Part shown: positions 9,501-19,375 of the stretch, one piece after another
Position numbering within the stretch: position 1 is the stretch's first letter
Layout of the letters: each line of letters opens with the position of its first letter
Origin: Meandrina meandrites
Taxonomy: Eukaryota > Cnidaria > Anthozoa > Scleractinia > Meandrinidae
Direction of reading: 5' to 3'
Assembly: GCA_963693305.1 (NCBI GenBank)
Contig: OY855913.1
Span: 1,526,001 to 1,590,000, forward strand
Length of the DNA stretch: 64,000 nt
The notes under the pieces: generated by a model
Database searches by the model: none
Told to the model about the DNA's origin: nothing
What the model saw: only the letters and a program-made list of their open reading frames with translations
Program-made: the position numbers and the translations under genes

Positions 9501-12041
9501 CGAGCTTACGGTAAGACTTTATAATAAATATAAAGATCGATTGCTTTGTGACCTTTCCGAAACTCATCGCTGTCGTTATTCCGTTTTAGGACATCACTGT
9601 GAACAGTGATTTCATTGAGCTGTGTAAGGAAGTACAGAAACTTAGACCCAATATGAAGATCCGTCATGGCGGAACAGGCGGTGCCGCCTTCAAGCCTAAA
9701 CCCCGACCAACGCCCATGAAGATATTAAAGAATTATATAGAGGATAACAAAATGCGACTGCTAGATTTATTTAATACTCTGGATAAAGACAAAAGCATGA
9801 ATATTACTGTCAAGGAATTTGCTGATGGATTAAAGGTGAGGTCCGAGTGATAAAGTCAAGTCAAGCCAAATTCAATAATTGTTTTTTACATGTCGTGTCT
9901 CAGTGCATTTTCTAGCTATCTTCACATTTTAAGATACAATTTTGCCATCTGTCTCAACAGGAAACGGGAATTGACATGAATTACTATGAGCTGTACGAAC
10001 TGATAGAAGGCTTAGACAGGAACAAAGATGGCGAAATTAATTACAGGTAACTAAGCTCTGTCACTGTTACTTAGGTAGAAATCAGAGAATTTTACGTTAA
10101 GCTTGATGCAGGTTGTTTTGTTGTTGATAATGTCCGTCCTCATGAAAAAAAAGCAAATTAAAACGTCAAAGAATTTTTTGTTTTATTCATGGATGTCAAA
10201 TCATTTCATGAGCCACTGCTTTGTACTCATGTCAAAGAATCTTCTAAAGTAATGTTGGAAAAGTGAAAATGCAATTGCCGTTCTGGTCTTGTCGTTTTGT
10301 TTCATTTACAGGCAATTATACCGCAGGAAATGGGTTAAGGTATCAGGTGCCCTTTCAGACCGCTTCTCGAAAAGTTGCGAAATTAGCGCGCCTCCTAATT
10401 TATTCTCTCAAACTGCGTTCCTTTATTACTTAATAAATGTATATTTCTGATTTGGAGTCTATTTTTGTGAATTTTATGTCTGATTCCAGTTTTTTTATTT
10501 TTTTTTTATTTTTTTTTTTTTTATTTTGCCAAATTAAATTGAGAAAAAAATTACAGCAGAATAGAAAATTAACTAAAATAGGCAAAAAAACTACTCAGAA
10601 TAGAAATAAACTAAACGAGCTGAGTAGTTACAAAAAAGGAATTTAATTGCTTGACGAGGTCGTACATAAAAGAAGACAAAAATAAACTGAGCCAAGTAAT
10701 AAGTAATTAAGTACTACGCAAAAAAGAAAAAAAAAAAAAAAAAAAAAGAAAAAGAAAAGAAAAGATGGAAAAGACAGTACCAGTTAATGTTTGAATTAAA
10801 ACATATAAGTTTAATACAAGCGAAAAGGAAGTTAAAATACTAAGCCAGCATTAACCATAAGTACTTACATAACGCTTTTTCATAGTCTGCTTAAATGAAT
10901 GGAGAGATAGACTTTTTAGTTCTTCATCCAAGTTATTCCAGATGGAGGGACCAGAAAAGTGTAAATTAAATTTGCCATAATTAGTTCTAACACGATTGAT
11001 ATAGTAGGTCGATTTTGATGCCAGCCTAGTATTATAATTGTGTTTAGATGATATACTTAAGAAGAAATTGTCGAAGGCTTTAGGTAGTAAGGTATGATGA
11101 TACTGAAACATAAAAAGGGCAGTATGAATACTAACCAGATCCATGAATTTAATAAGGCCTAATTGTGAAAATAGAGGGCTGGAGTGTGCATCTCGTTTGG
11201 AAAATGTAATTATTCGTACTGCCTTTTTTTGCAAAATTACAATAGGTTTAAGAGTTGTAGTGTAGGTGTTGCCCCAAACAATTAAGCCATAGGTAAGAAA
11301 GGGATACACTAAAGAATAATATAACTGAGTAAGGATGTCATTAGTAACAAAATGTCTTAGCTTAGATAAGATACCAATACCTCTTGAAATTTTTTTGCTT
11401 ACTTCATGTGCATGCTTTTTCCAATTTAAATGACAATCAATTATAAGACCTAAGTATTTGACATAGGTCATTTGTTCCACAGGCCTATCTGAGATATTCA
11501 AACTGACTGGTTGAGTTTTTCTTTGTGGAGGGTGAAAAATTACAAAATTAGTTTTGTCAATATTTAAAGATAATCTATTTGATTGTAGCCATTGATTAAC
11601 TTTATCTAATTCTTCATTCAATTTTAACTCAAGGCTTTTTAAGTTCTGATCTTGCAAGAAAATATTGGTATCATCTGCAAACAGATGGAAATCTAGTAGA
11701 TTGGAACATTTTGTAGATTGTAGTAGATTGTAGTAGATTGTAGATTCTAGTAGATTGGAACATGTCAAAAAACAACAGTTTTTTGACATTATCTAACAAA
11801 TGACCCATGATCATATCACGAGTTCCAGCTCCCCGAGAATTTGATGGAATTTAAACTTATTGACATTTTTGTGAACCGCAGATGATTTATGATTTATTGA
11901 TTATAATGCTTTTGTTTTTGATTCAGTGAGTTGGTGACGGGTTCTTTGGAACAACAAATGGAAGACAGAAAAGAAAAGATTAAAGAACAGGCGCAAAATG
12001 CGAGAAGAAAAAGAATTTTATCGCCCGTACCACCGCGATAA
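2724..12041 (+). CDS. LRRC74A: LRRC74-like leucine-rich repeat protein with C-terminal EF-hands
   Basis: Fourteen exons join in frame to 525 aa: 2724-2834, 2905-3040, 4550-4722, 4972-5079, 5496-5589, 5888-5937, 6092-6173, 7283-7368, 7897-8012, 8977-9055, 9415-9510, 9590-9835, 9961-10046, 11927-12041; all junctions are GT-AG with matching phases. Residues 1-82 are Ser/Asp/Glu-rich and probably disordered. Residues ~83-140 hold the LRRC74 entry region (YLQACRDSGVIPVSYF, HHGLGPMGAKAIAIAL). LRRs of the ribonuclease-inhibitor type run to ~377 (LNLGDNWIGAEGA, LDLSWNHLRNKGA, LNLAWNGFGNDGA), roughly one repeat per exon. Residues ~430-490 hold two EF-hand loops, DKDKSMNITVKE and DRNKDGEINYSE, both with acidic positions 1 and 12. 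A basic tail ends the protein. The start is the first ATG in frame with the splice chain. Function of the family is poorly known; calcium-dependent protein binding is inferred. A vs B paralogue cannot be decided. Confidence 0.88.
3339..3634. mobile_element. Near-perfect palindromic MITE, 296 bp
   Basis: ATGGCCGTTTTTATACTAGA opens the left arm and its exact complement closes the right arm, with ~135-bp arms that stay complementary almost to the centre around 3485. It sits in LRRC74-like intron 2 (3041-4549). The rest of that intron holds no feature I recognise. The high arm identity suggests recent insertion or gene conversion between arms. No clear target duplication is seen. Confidence 0.85.
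5085..5176. mobile_element. Short fold-back repeat in intron 4
   Basis: Left arm TATTATAGGCAGGTAATACA and right arm with GCACTCATTGCATGCCTATA are imperfect complements, and an inner TGCAGAGAG/CTCTCTGCA pair brackets a short AGCTATAGCT centre. It starts just after the exon 4 donor. Small MITE-like element with no coding capacity. Confidence 0.55.
6215..6545. repeat. TATAAGCCCC-rich interspersed repeat
   Basis: Intron 7 holds several copies of a TATAAGCCCC(C) motif (6291, 6303, 6452, 6465) and inverted AGGGCTTATAAG near 6524. The pattern looks like an old interspersed repeat. It has no coding potential. Confidence 0.45.
7593..7764. mobile_element. TTAA-flanked MITE, 164 bp
   Basis: The element 7597-7760 starts AGTGCCCATAATGTC and ends with its near complement GATGTTATGGGCACT, flanked by TTAA at 7593-7596 and 7761-7764. 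The arms stay complementary over ~70 bp. TTAA duplications are the hallmark of piggyBac-type transposition, so this is a candidate piggyBac-mobilised MITE in LRRC74-like intron 8. Confidence 0.75.
8016..8524. mobile_element. Fold-back element with 9-bp target duplication next to exon 9 donor
   Basis: The element 8025-8515 (491 bp) is bounded by AGTAATCAC at 8016-8024 and 8516-8524. It starts GGCATGTACTAAAACCCGAA and ends TTCGGGTTTTATTACATGCC. Long low-complexity arms made of CGAAAC/GTTTCG units flank a core (8160-8350) of GGCTAACC/GGTTAGCC minisatellite units, which itself folds back. The left target copy overlaps the exon 9 donor GTAAGT (8013-8018). The 9-bp duplication and structure fit a non-autonomous Mutator-like or Foldback element. 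Confidence 0.85.
8560..8700 (-). mobile_element. SINE-like fragment
   Basis: Contains AAAGTGTTTTGCCCAAGAAC followed by ACAACGCCATGACGCCGG and a region whose complement has a box-B-like GGTTGAGCCC. A similar module sits at ~35640-35812. The pattern resembles tRNA-derived SINEs widespread in marine invertebrates; family name not assigned. Confidence 0.5.
10312..10507 (+). CDS. Candidate alternative terminal exon of the LRRC74-like gene
   Basis: A TTTCATTTACAG acceptor at 10300-10311 is followed by an open frame that joins exon 13 in phase: QLYRRKWVK, then a further stretch to a TGA near 10505. Using it would turn the EF-hand loop end from NYSE to NYRQ, replacing the position-12 Glu by Gln and giving a different C-terminus. 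Near-identical copies of the acceptor and first codons occur at 18886-18957 and 27168-27240, reading QLYRRKWVKLPLA and then stopping soon after. This could be a real alternative exon or a decayed duplicate; no transcript evidence is available here. Confidence 0.35.
10490..11770 (-). pseudogene. 5'-truncated LINE (non-LTR retrotransposon) reverse transcriptase fragment
   Basis: An open frame on the minus strand from about 11700 to 10851 encodes the C-terminal half of a LINE reverse transcriptase. It starts just before the FADDTNIF catalytic motif (YADD box equivalent), continues through SLNIDKTNFVIF and YVKYLGLIID, the thumb (RGIGILSKLRHFV), and the C-terminal NTRL...SIWNNL region typical of CR1/L2/RTE-X-like elements. 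The N-terminal endonuclease and RT fingers are missing, as expected of 5' truncation. A T-rich tract at ~10492-10527 would be the poly(A) tail in this orientation. The element lies in the last LRRC74-like intron, antisense to the gene. The truncated RT cannot be active. Confidence 0.85.
11690..11765. repeat. TGTAGTAGAT microsatellite at LINE 5' end
   Basis: Tandem TAGATTGTAG units flanked by two copies of CTAGTAGATTGGAACAT. It lies exactly where the LINE homology stops, so it may have arisen by slippage at the truncation point. Confidence 0.6.
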
Positions 12042-12897
12042 AATATTAGTGCTCAAGCGGACAAGTGCTAAATTATTCTAATTACCATCAAGGCTACAGA
12101 CAACTAAACAGTTTTCCGGGCTTGTTTCTTTATAATTGTATATCAGAGTCGGATGATCGTCATTCGATCTATAGCTGAGTTGTTAAGTTAAAAAACTTTT
12201 GTGTTACATTAGTTTTGTAAGCGGGACATTGTGCTCTTATATAGAGTGAAAGGGTCGCTTATTGTACTTTAAGTAAATAGTACCGCATCGCGGCAACTTG
12301 CAATGGACTGCAAAACAGTCGGGTTTTTTTCACTAAAATCGTTGAACGGCCCGATCGCCGATTGTTGAGGCGCGATCGGCGATCGCCACCCAAGTCTCAC
12401 GCACCGTTTTGACACTGGCTCCAGACCTATCATCAAAGACCGCTTGAACGCGCTCGCAAAAAATACGACTGTTTTGCATTGTCTCCAAAAGTTTGCCATT
12501 GCTATGTTTCCGCCCCAGGCGGCAGAAAACGCTATTCATCGGATAAATCACTATAGCGTAGGTTGTTTCGTCAAAACTTTATCCACTAGATAGCAATTTT
12601 CCGGTGGAGCGTCAACCACCCTTTGAACAACTGGCTCCATGGCGAACGGTGATTCTCGAATGTATGCTGACAGTTTCATGTAATATACGTTTGCCACCAG
12701 ATTTTTGCTTTTTGAACGTTTCCAGTTCACTAACGTTTGTAAAATGTTTATACATATATACAGAATATAATTATTCAAATTCGAATACAAATTTTCCAAT
12801 TCTAGCTAGCAGTAAATTTAGCTGTAAATAAATATTTTTATGAAGTTGAGGCATTATAAATGTATCAAGTAAATATTATTGTTAATATTTTGGTGAC
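12042..12897. other. Downstream region of LRRC74-like gene with two decayed MITEs
   Basis: At 12299-12490, GACTGCAAAACAGTCG on the left pairs with CGACTGTTTTGCATTG on the right, a ~190-bp MITE. At 12528-12640 lies a degraded relative of the 635-782 MITE (GGATAAATCACTAT ... CTTTGAACAACTGG). No gene is seen. Confidence 0.6.
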
Positions 12898-13071
12898 TTT
12901 TTCGTGTGTTTGAATTAGAAACCCGCCATTTGTTGCAGCTTCATACACTTTAAAGGATCTCAAATTAGCTTGTTGCCCGATAAGTGGAAACTGGTGATTC
13001 ATCTATAAGTGCGATTTACACGGTACGAATTTCTCGTACGCAACAAGCTTGCGACATGCCTACGACATGAC

Positions 13072-13737
13072 TTAAGGACGTTCGCGCGAAAATTTTCTAG
13101 TCGATAGATTTTTCTAAATTTTTTACTGAGGACGGATAATGAGTTACTTGTGTCAGAAATACAAAAAAAAGTGGGGGTCACCGACTTCGTTTCAGAGATA
13201 AAGTCTGTAGAAAACTACCCTGATTTTGAAAAATTGGCGCACGTAATTTCGCACGGCTTTCTAGGTTTGTAGTTTAAATTATCGATGGTGAGAAAACGGA
13301 GGCAAACGATCTTGGTGATATTTTGAAGAAGTGCGTCTGTTGCGTAAATAATTTTAAGTGTTGCCATCTTTTATGCAAAACTTAGCCCTGGAAGAGGCAT
13401 TTGAACCCGTCGTACGGCAAAACGAAAAGATCAAAAAGCGGAATTCGAACGTGCGTGGGGCAAAAAAAAATCAACCTTTTAATCGATAGATTTTTTTCCT
13501 TTTCTCACAAAACGTAGAGAATCGTTAACAAAAGTGATCTGTTAAGAAAAAAGTAGGGGTCACCGACCATTTAAGCTGGCAAACTGCAAGCGAAGTTATC
13601 GCAACGGCTACTCACCCTATGTGTGGTTGGAAAGTTTTCTCAGCGCGCGCGCTCGATGCATGACGTGGCGTAGCGTTGCGACAGGAATTACGTGCGCAGT
13701 AAGGATGCGCATAAACAATTAGCGCGAACGTCCTTAA
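13072..13737. mobile_element. TTAA-flanked non-autonomous transposon, 658 bp, in copy 1 only
   Basis: The element 13076-13733 begins GGACGTTCGCGC and ends GCGCGAACGTCC, flanked by TTAA at 13072-13075 and 13734-13737. Copy 2 has an uninterrupted GACATGACTTAAGACCATTT at ~19210-19229, the empty site with a single TTAA. The insertion therefore is either later than the duplication or was lost precisely from copy 2. TTAA specificity suggests piggyBac-type transposition. It has no long ORF. Confidence 0.85.
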
Positions 13738-15139
13738 GACCATTTACACGCGTGCGCGTGTGCGTCTGTCGTAAGGATGCGGTAGGTTGATTTACATGGC
13801 GCGATTCGTGCTGAGGTCATGGCGTATTCCGAGATTTGACTGATGACGTCGTATGATCAACCTTTGCGTCCTCTCGATTTGGAGCGAAATTTTATGGCAT
13901 CGCCAAATGGTTTACAAACATGCACGGCCTGTACTTTCGTGTACTACACGCGCTCACCCGCGAGAGGAGGAGTATATCTGGTCATGCTGCTGAGTAGGCT
14001 ATAAACTCGACACCGCACGGATCTCCGTTTAACAGTATGGGTTTGTTTTTAGATAAAAATGCTCAGGATTTGGATTAAAAAAATTCATCCAAGACTTGAC
14101 AATGTTTAATCCGCTGGTTAAATCAACGCAGGTACTAAGTAAGTAAAAAAATCAAGGAATGAAAATAAAAGAGAATTATATATTAAGAAATACTTATCCA
14201 TCGATTTTCAAAGTATTAATATTAAAAATCTTTTAATCTTCTGAAAGGCAATTTCAGTTGTTAAAATTCTGATTGAAAATTATCTTTCGACCTCTAAATA
14301 GTACTAAGGAACATTTTCTTGAACTCGCACTTCTTGAGGGAAGTTTGATAATAGTCAGTTTCCTGACTTTTATTAATTAAATCTAATGAGTTTTCCTTCA
14401 TAGCTCTAACACCTTAGTACATTGCTCTCACGTGATATGATTGTTCTTGTTAAATAATGGCAGGATGTTGCATGATGTTTCTTCCCACAATAGCAATTTC
14501 CATGGCAACAATTACGCCAAAATATCTGATACAACTGAAAATGTTCTCTCTGACACTAACAAAGCTGATCAAACAAGGTTTTAATTACTTCTTTTTGGAT
14601 CGAACAACAGCTGGGCTTCAGCCGAGGTGTTCCCATTACTTGCTTGTCTTTTCTTACTGAGCGCGTCTGAATTAGTTGTCTTTCATTTACATGTCTTTCT
14701 CATTAACTATTAAACAACTAGAGTAAAAATACAAGGCTGATCAAACAACTCGGCTATGTTTGGTTCAACTGTGTAAACTCTCGAACTTTTAAACTAAAAA
14801 ATAAAATTTTACAATATAGAAATCTAGATTGAAATAAAAAGTTTTATTTTTTTTAAGAACCAAAAGAATCAATCATTAGATCAAACTAAAAAAGAAAGAG
14901 ATTTGTGGTATAAAAACAGCTGTCATTCACTTTTGTGTCGGTGATCTGAACAACGTTTCATTACCTCGCAACGGACTTCTCTTAGATGAATATTAAACCT
15001 AAATATAGTAAATAAATACCAGACCCGAGTTACAATAACTGAGGTAATTCTACAAGGTTTTCACGATAGATTCCATGGAGAACGTTCAAAACATCACAAG
15101 TATCTATCAATCGCAAATTGTATTAGGAGGTTGTTGCTA

Positions 15140-16423
15140 TTAGTTCCACTGTTTATGATAAACAAAATCCACGCTTGGAAGACATTCACTGATGCATTTC
15201 TGCAATGTTTTCACGATAGATTCCATCGAGGTATCTGGTTCTGTTCTGGCGATGATTTCTGGTGTATCCTCTCCCCAGTTCTGGAGCCTGGCTCCCCAGT
15301 AGTGGTTCATACGAAGCTGTTCCACTGGAAAATTTATTGATCGTCCCTTTGAAAGAGCGTTATGATGAACGATTGCTCTTCTCACGTGACTAGGTTTGTA
15401 GATTGGCTTTACAAGCAAGTTAGCTGGACGATGGGTTCTGCGCCAGAGTCTATCGATGAGCAGTGGATGTACGTTGGGGTCAAGAGGTTTCCCCAAAAAC
15501 AGGAAATTTTGCATGGTTAGTTCTGAAGCAGATGTCACCTGTTTGCTAAACCGTGCTATAGCTCTCTGCACGAATTTCGGTTCCTGGTCTGTAGGGCTGA
15601 AGGGATATTCATCGATATCTATTGCAGACTGCCACAAAGATTCATGACCAAATCGGTCAGTACAGTCTTGATAAGCGGAATGTTGAGTACCATCAATAGA
15701 ATACGGAAAAGCCCTGTGACTCCAGTCCACATAGGTGACAAATCCTTCGTCGATTAACGGCTTCAGCGCTCCTGCTTGTGATTCGTTCTTACTTGGGACA
15801 AAGGCATCGTACACATAAACATGTTCAAACCCAGCGTATCGTAAATAGTATAACCACTGTCTCAATTCTCTTGTCGTTAACTGAGCGAGATCACTGACAT
15901 AGATTCGCACAAGTAGGACAGCAGTTAAGAAGAAAGGTTTTGACGAATTTTCTTTATTGCGGCACCAACTTTGGCAACTTTCTGACCGTGACGTGTTGCT
16001 TGAATTAAAATTATCTTGTTTTACTGTTGTTGTCCGAGACACTAAAGTCTTTTTAGTTGTGTGTACTTCAGGCAATGTGACATTGGTAATATTTGTGATC
16101 ATCTTAGATACATTTGGTTGGATTCGTTCACCTGACAAAACTACTTGGCTTGGAAGAGAATCAAACCGTTTAACGACGGCAAACCTGTCTCTAAAAGTAT
16201 GGAACGCCAGCAGGGTGATTAACACATACACTGCTATCGACAAACCAAGCAGCCTCCTCGTGGTGAAGATCTTTTGTTGACTCCGGCACAATCTTAATGG
16301 GAATCTCCTACAGCACAGTTGCCTTTTCATCGTTATTAAACTGGAAGCAACAGATAACATCAAATGATCACACTTCATGCAAGTGACGCATAAAAGGAAA
16401 AATTTAAATATATAAAAACTCAT
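15140..16423 (-). CDS. GT92 (DUF23)-like type II glycosyltransferase, copy 1
   Basis: Single-exon frame of up to 427 aa. I favour the internal Met at 16330 (396 aa): copy 2 keeps it and what follows, but has lost one base upstream that changes the earlier frame. From that Met, a short basic cytoplasmic tail (MKRQLCCRRF) precedes a membrane anchor (LLGLSIAVYVLITLLAF), then a Ser/Thr-rich stem, then the catalytic region: FLTAVLLVRIYVSDLAQL, RELRQWLYYLRYAGFEHVYV, YDAF, DWSH, SAYQDC, FGHES and the DIDEY motif that corresponds to the metal-binding DXD/DXDE of GT92, ending with MNHYWG. GT92 enzymes such as nematode GALT-1 and plant galactan synthases transfer galactose; the substrate here is unknown. 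Golgi location is inferred from topology. A duplicate is at 23606. Confidence 0.8.
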   Translation of the reverse strand: MSFYIFKFFLLCVTCMKCDHLMLSVASSLITMKRQLCCRRFPLRLCRSQQKIFTTRRLLGLSIAVYVLITLLAFHTFRDRFAVVKRFDSLPSQVVLSGERIQPNVSKMITNITNVTLPEVHTTKKTLVSRTTTVKQDNFNSSNTSRSESCQSWCRNKENSSKPFFLTAVLLVRIYVSDLAQLTTRELRQWLYYLRYAGFEHVYVYDAFVPSKNESQAGALKPLIDEGFVTYVDWSHRAFPYSIDGTQHSAYQDCTDRFGHESLWQSAIDIDEYPFSPTDQEPKFVQRAIARFSKQVTSASELTMQNFLFLGKPLDPNVHPLLIDRLWRRTHRPANLLVKPIYKPSHVRRAIVHHNALSKGRSINFPVEQLRMNHYWGARLQNWGEDTPEIIARTEPDTSMESIVKTLQKCISECLPSVDFVYHKQWN

Positions 16424-17403
16424 TGATAGTTGTCACTGAGGCGTCAGTCACGATATGTGTGGCTATTAATGACTGGCCCTTAATTAAAACTGAAATGGTC
16501 AAGTACAAATTTTCCAGAGACTAAAGAGAAAACGAGTCAATGAGTCATGTGTCATAAGTCAAATTTTTAATTACAGTTATTAATTTTTTAAAATAGTGCT
16601 TCCCTTACTAACAAATGAAAGCTAACCGCTAGCAAACCGAAGTAGAACTAACCAAGCTTAACCACAGGCAAAGTGGAGTGATTCTTAGCTAATCATGCAT
16701 GTACCAGCAAACGATTATTCAGTAGATATTAACCCAGTGCTTTGTGTAAAAATCACCTTGACTCGTTAACTCATTTGATTCATGAAACAGGGGACCTTCA
16801 CTTTCCAGGCTCAAACGCAAAATAAAAAGTGAGAAGAAAGTTTGTTATTAACTTTAATCTAGATCATATTTTCTACGTGGGGTATTGACTAGGCTAGGAT
16901 ATCGGCTTTCTGTTTATTGGCTATTGATATCGGCTTTATGTTTATTGGTTATGGACCGAAATGATGACAATGCCATAAACTTGCAGCGCAGCAATTATAA
17001 GATTTTTTATTATATTGCAGAAAAAGATAAAGCGAACCTCCCCAAAGAATCTCGGAGATATTGTTTTTCCTAAGTGGAATTATACACTAAAATTTTCAGA
17101 ACTGAACTGAACTTAAATTTAACTTAAAGTGACGTATTATAATTTTTGAATGAACTTCTTCAAACTAATCGGTAGAATGTTTGCTTAGAAGCCAAATGAA
17201 GTAAAACTATAAGTTCAAAGCAAGTTTGAGACTCCAAAGTAAGATTCCATGAAAAAAGCCAAGATTTTAAAAACTTAGCCGGCTTGTAAGAACGAGGCCA
17301 AACAAGAGTCGTTCGTTCGCTCGTTCGTTAGGTTATATTGGAGCTTTATTATATGGCCGTGTCTCACAAGGACTGGGTAGTAAAATCGATATTGACCGCG
17401 GTC

Positions 17404-17574
17404 TAGATTTTGGGTCGCCCACTACCTCTCGGAACGAGTTGCTTCATTGGTTCTTAAAACAATAGATAACAGGTCATAACAATGCCCCTAGCCCTGAATA
17501 ACAATAGAGGTAGCGTTTACAGCGGGCAAATGAAAATAGAGGTTTCAGAGAGGTAGTGTCTTACTGTAGATTTT
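17404..17574. mobile_element. hAT-like MITE, 155 bp, with empty site in copy 2
   Basis: The element 17412-17566 is bounded by TAGATTTT at 17404-17411 and 17567-17574. Copy 2 has a single TAGATTTT at 25839-25846. The ends share CACTACCTCTC / GAGAGGTAGTG, and the right end read inward starts CAGTAAGACACTACC. An 8-bp duplication and a CAG-type end fit the hAT superfamily. Confidence 0.75.
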
Positions 17575-18012
17575 CCCATCTTGACCGGTTACACTTACGT
17601 TGAGAAGTTTACAAACAAAAATGCAAAAACGTTAACTTGTTTGTGCTAAAAATTGATAAATGGAAGAACCAAAAGCTTGACGCGTAAAAAGTAACACGAA
17701 CGAGCAAACTTTGGCAAATTTTCGTTCGGTTCACAGGCACGAAATCAAAACACCAGCTAGAAACGAATTTGTGAGGTAATTACAAGGTCAGAAGTCAAAA
17801 GCACTAAACACGATTAAAAGCGACTAAAATAGCCGTACGAACTGTGTTCTATCAGTCGATTAAAGAGGCTAGAGAAGTTGAAAACATACCTGCCGATGAT
17901 CGACCTTCTCTTGTTCTAATTCTTTCGTGATCGCCGTTCACTAGCAAAATGTCAGCGAGTACGGCGAGCCGAAGCGAATTTTTTAGCTTAAAAGTTTTGT
18001 AGTTTGACCATA

Positions 18013-18145
18013 CATCTTATTAACCGAGCTTAGTCGGTCTGTATGGGAGAATCTTGACCTCGGTCATAAGTACAGTCCTCACTGCGTTCGGTCTGTACTC
18101 ACGACCTCGGTCAAGATTCTCCCATACAGACCTCCTGGGCTGATA
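18013..18145. repeat. Fold-back repeat (copy 1)
   Basis: GGTCTGTATGGGAGAATCTT and AAGATTCTCCCATACAGACC form ~38-bp arms around a short centre with GTACAG/CTGTAC. The same structure is in copy 2 at ~26294-26425, so it predates the duplication. Confidence 0.8.
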
Positions 18146-18885
18146 AGAGATAAATATTGTGATACTTTCACTGCTGTCTTTTGGCGATATTATGTTACCC
18201 CGTTTCTCTTTTTTTTTTCAACATGTGTTCCCGCTGTTCTTTGAAAGTGAACTTATTAGTTTCTCTTTTATTAGTTCTATACAAGGTAAACTGAGCCACC
18301 AATAGCAATTTGAATATACTCTAACAGAGTGCTATTTACATGAAAAATGTAAACATTTATTATTTGTTGGCAGGGTTACACTAACTGATTTCCATCTAAT
18401 TACCATGCAGGAGGTGAGGACGAAAATTTTAGAAATAGAGCATTTTCTTTCTGAAGTTGACAATTTTAATCTTGTATATGTTTGGTTAACTTATATTCCT
18501 TTTCAAATCGCGTTATAAGTTCAATTTTCTATAAACAACACTCTTTTAGTTTACAGTTGTAATTTAGTTATGTAAAAATAACTAAAAAATATAAAATAAA
18601 AATTTAAAAAGAGATGCCAAAAGAAATGTGACTTCTTTTTTACCAGATGGCTCAAAACCATTTTCAAACTGATTGGTCTAAGCACAATAAACTATCTTTA
18701 GGAGGTAAGCAAAGCATTAAACGAACAGATGGTTGTACCTTGTATGGCAAGAGACGACGAGGCACGGAAGTTTTCCTCCGACGTTCAGACTATAACCCTA
18801 CAAAAAGCAAAACGATAAAAAAATAGTTTTTGATACATTTGATACGGAGATCACCGAAGGCTGCTCAAAACGTGTTGGAAACATG

Positions 18886-18981
18886 AAAATGCAATTGCCG
18901 TTCTGGTCTTGTCGTTTTGTTTCATTTACAGGCAATTATACCGTAGAAAATGGGTTAAGTTGCCTCTGGCTTTGATTTCAT
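18886..18981 (+). pseudogene. Copy of the LRRC74-like alternative exon (tandem copy 1)
   Basis: ATGAAAATGCAATTGCCGTT and a TTTCATTTACAG acceptor precede an open frame QLYRRKWVKLPLALIS ending in TGA. The acceptor and first nine codons match 10312 almost exactly; downstream sequence differs. It lies ~6.9 kb beyond the LRRC74-like stop codon, on the same strand. It could be spliced from exon 13 but may be inert. Confidence 0.6.
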
Positions 18982-19155
18982 GAGCGAAATTTTTCCTAAA
19001 CAGTTTTGTTGCTGAGATACAATTCTTTCTCCTTTTGTCTGTTTTTTCGTGTGTTTGAATTAGAAGCCCGCCATTTGTTGCAGCTTCATACACTTTAAAA
19101 GAATCTCAAATTAGCTTGTTGCCCGATAAGTGAAAACTCGTGATTCATCTATAAG

Positions 19156-19375
19156 GGCGATCTACACGGTACGCATTTCTCGTATGCGACAAGCTTGCGA
19201 CAGGCCTACGACATGACTTAAGACCATTTACACGCGTGGGCACACGCGTGGGCGTGCGCGTCTGTCGTAAGGAGGTAGGTTTAGGTAGGTTGATTTACAC
19301 GACGCGATTCGTGCTGAAGTCATAGCGTAAGCTTATCGCATGCGAGAAAGTCGTACCGGGAAGATCGCCCTATAG
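19156..19375. mobile_element. MITE with GGGCGATC ends (copy 2)
   Basis: CTATAAGGGCGATCTACACG on the left pairs with GAAGATCGCCCTATAG on the right, and TCTCGTATGCGAC with GCATGCGAGA further in. In copy 1 the left end is present at ~12999 but the right end is missing, so copy 1 carries a truncated version. Confidence 0.65.

Larger units (their letters stand above)
12898..19043. repeat. Tandem segmental duplication, copy 1
   Basis: The unit starts TTTTCGTGTGTTTGAATTAG at ~12898 and the same words start copy 2 at ~19043. Co-linear similarity to copy 2 runs through the GT92-like gene to TTGCTGAGATACAATTC at the end. Copy 1 carries private insertions at 13076-13733 and 17412-17566. Non-coding parts: 12898-15139 (repeats, nothing coding seen) and 16424-19043 (promoter of the minus gene, palindrome, alternative-exon copy). 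Confidence 0.88.

Noticed and set aside
14457..14660. 67-aa frame conserved at 22942-23145
   Set aside because: Conservation is explained by the young segmental duplication; composition and context give no coding signal.
15957..16280. 107-aa plus-strand frame, with a counterpart at 24423-24740
   Set aside because: Antisense shadow of the GT92-like genes.
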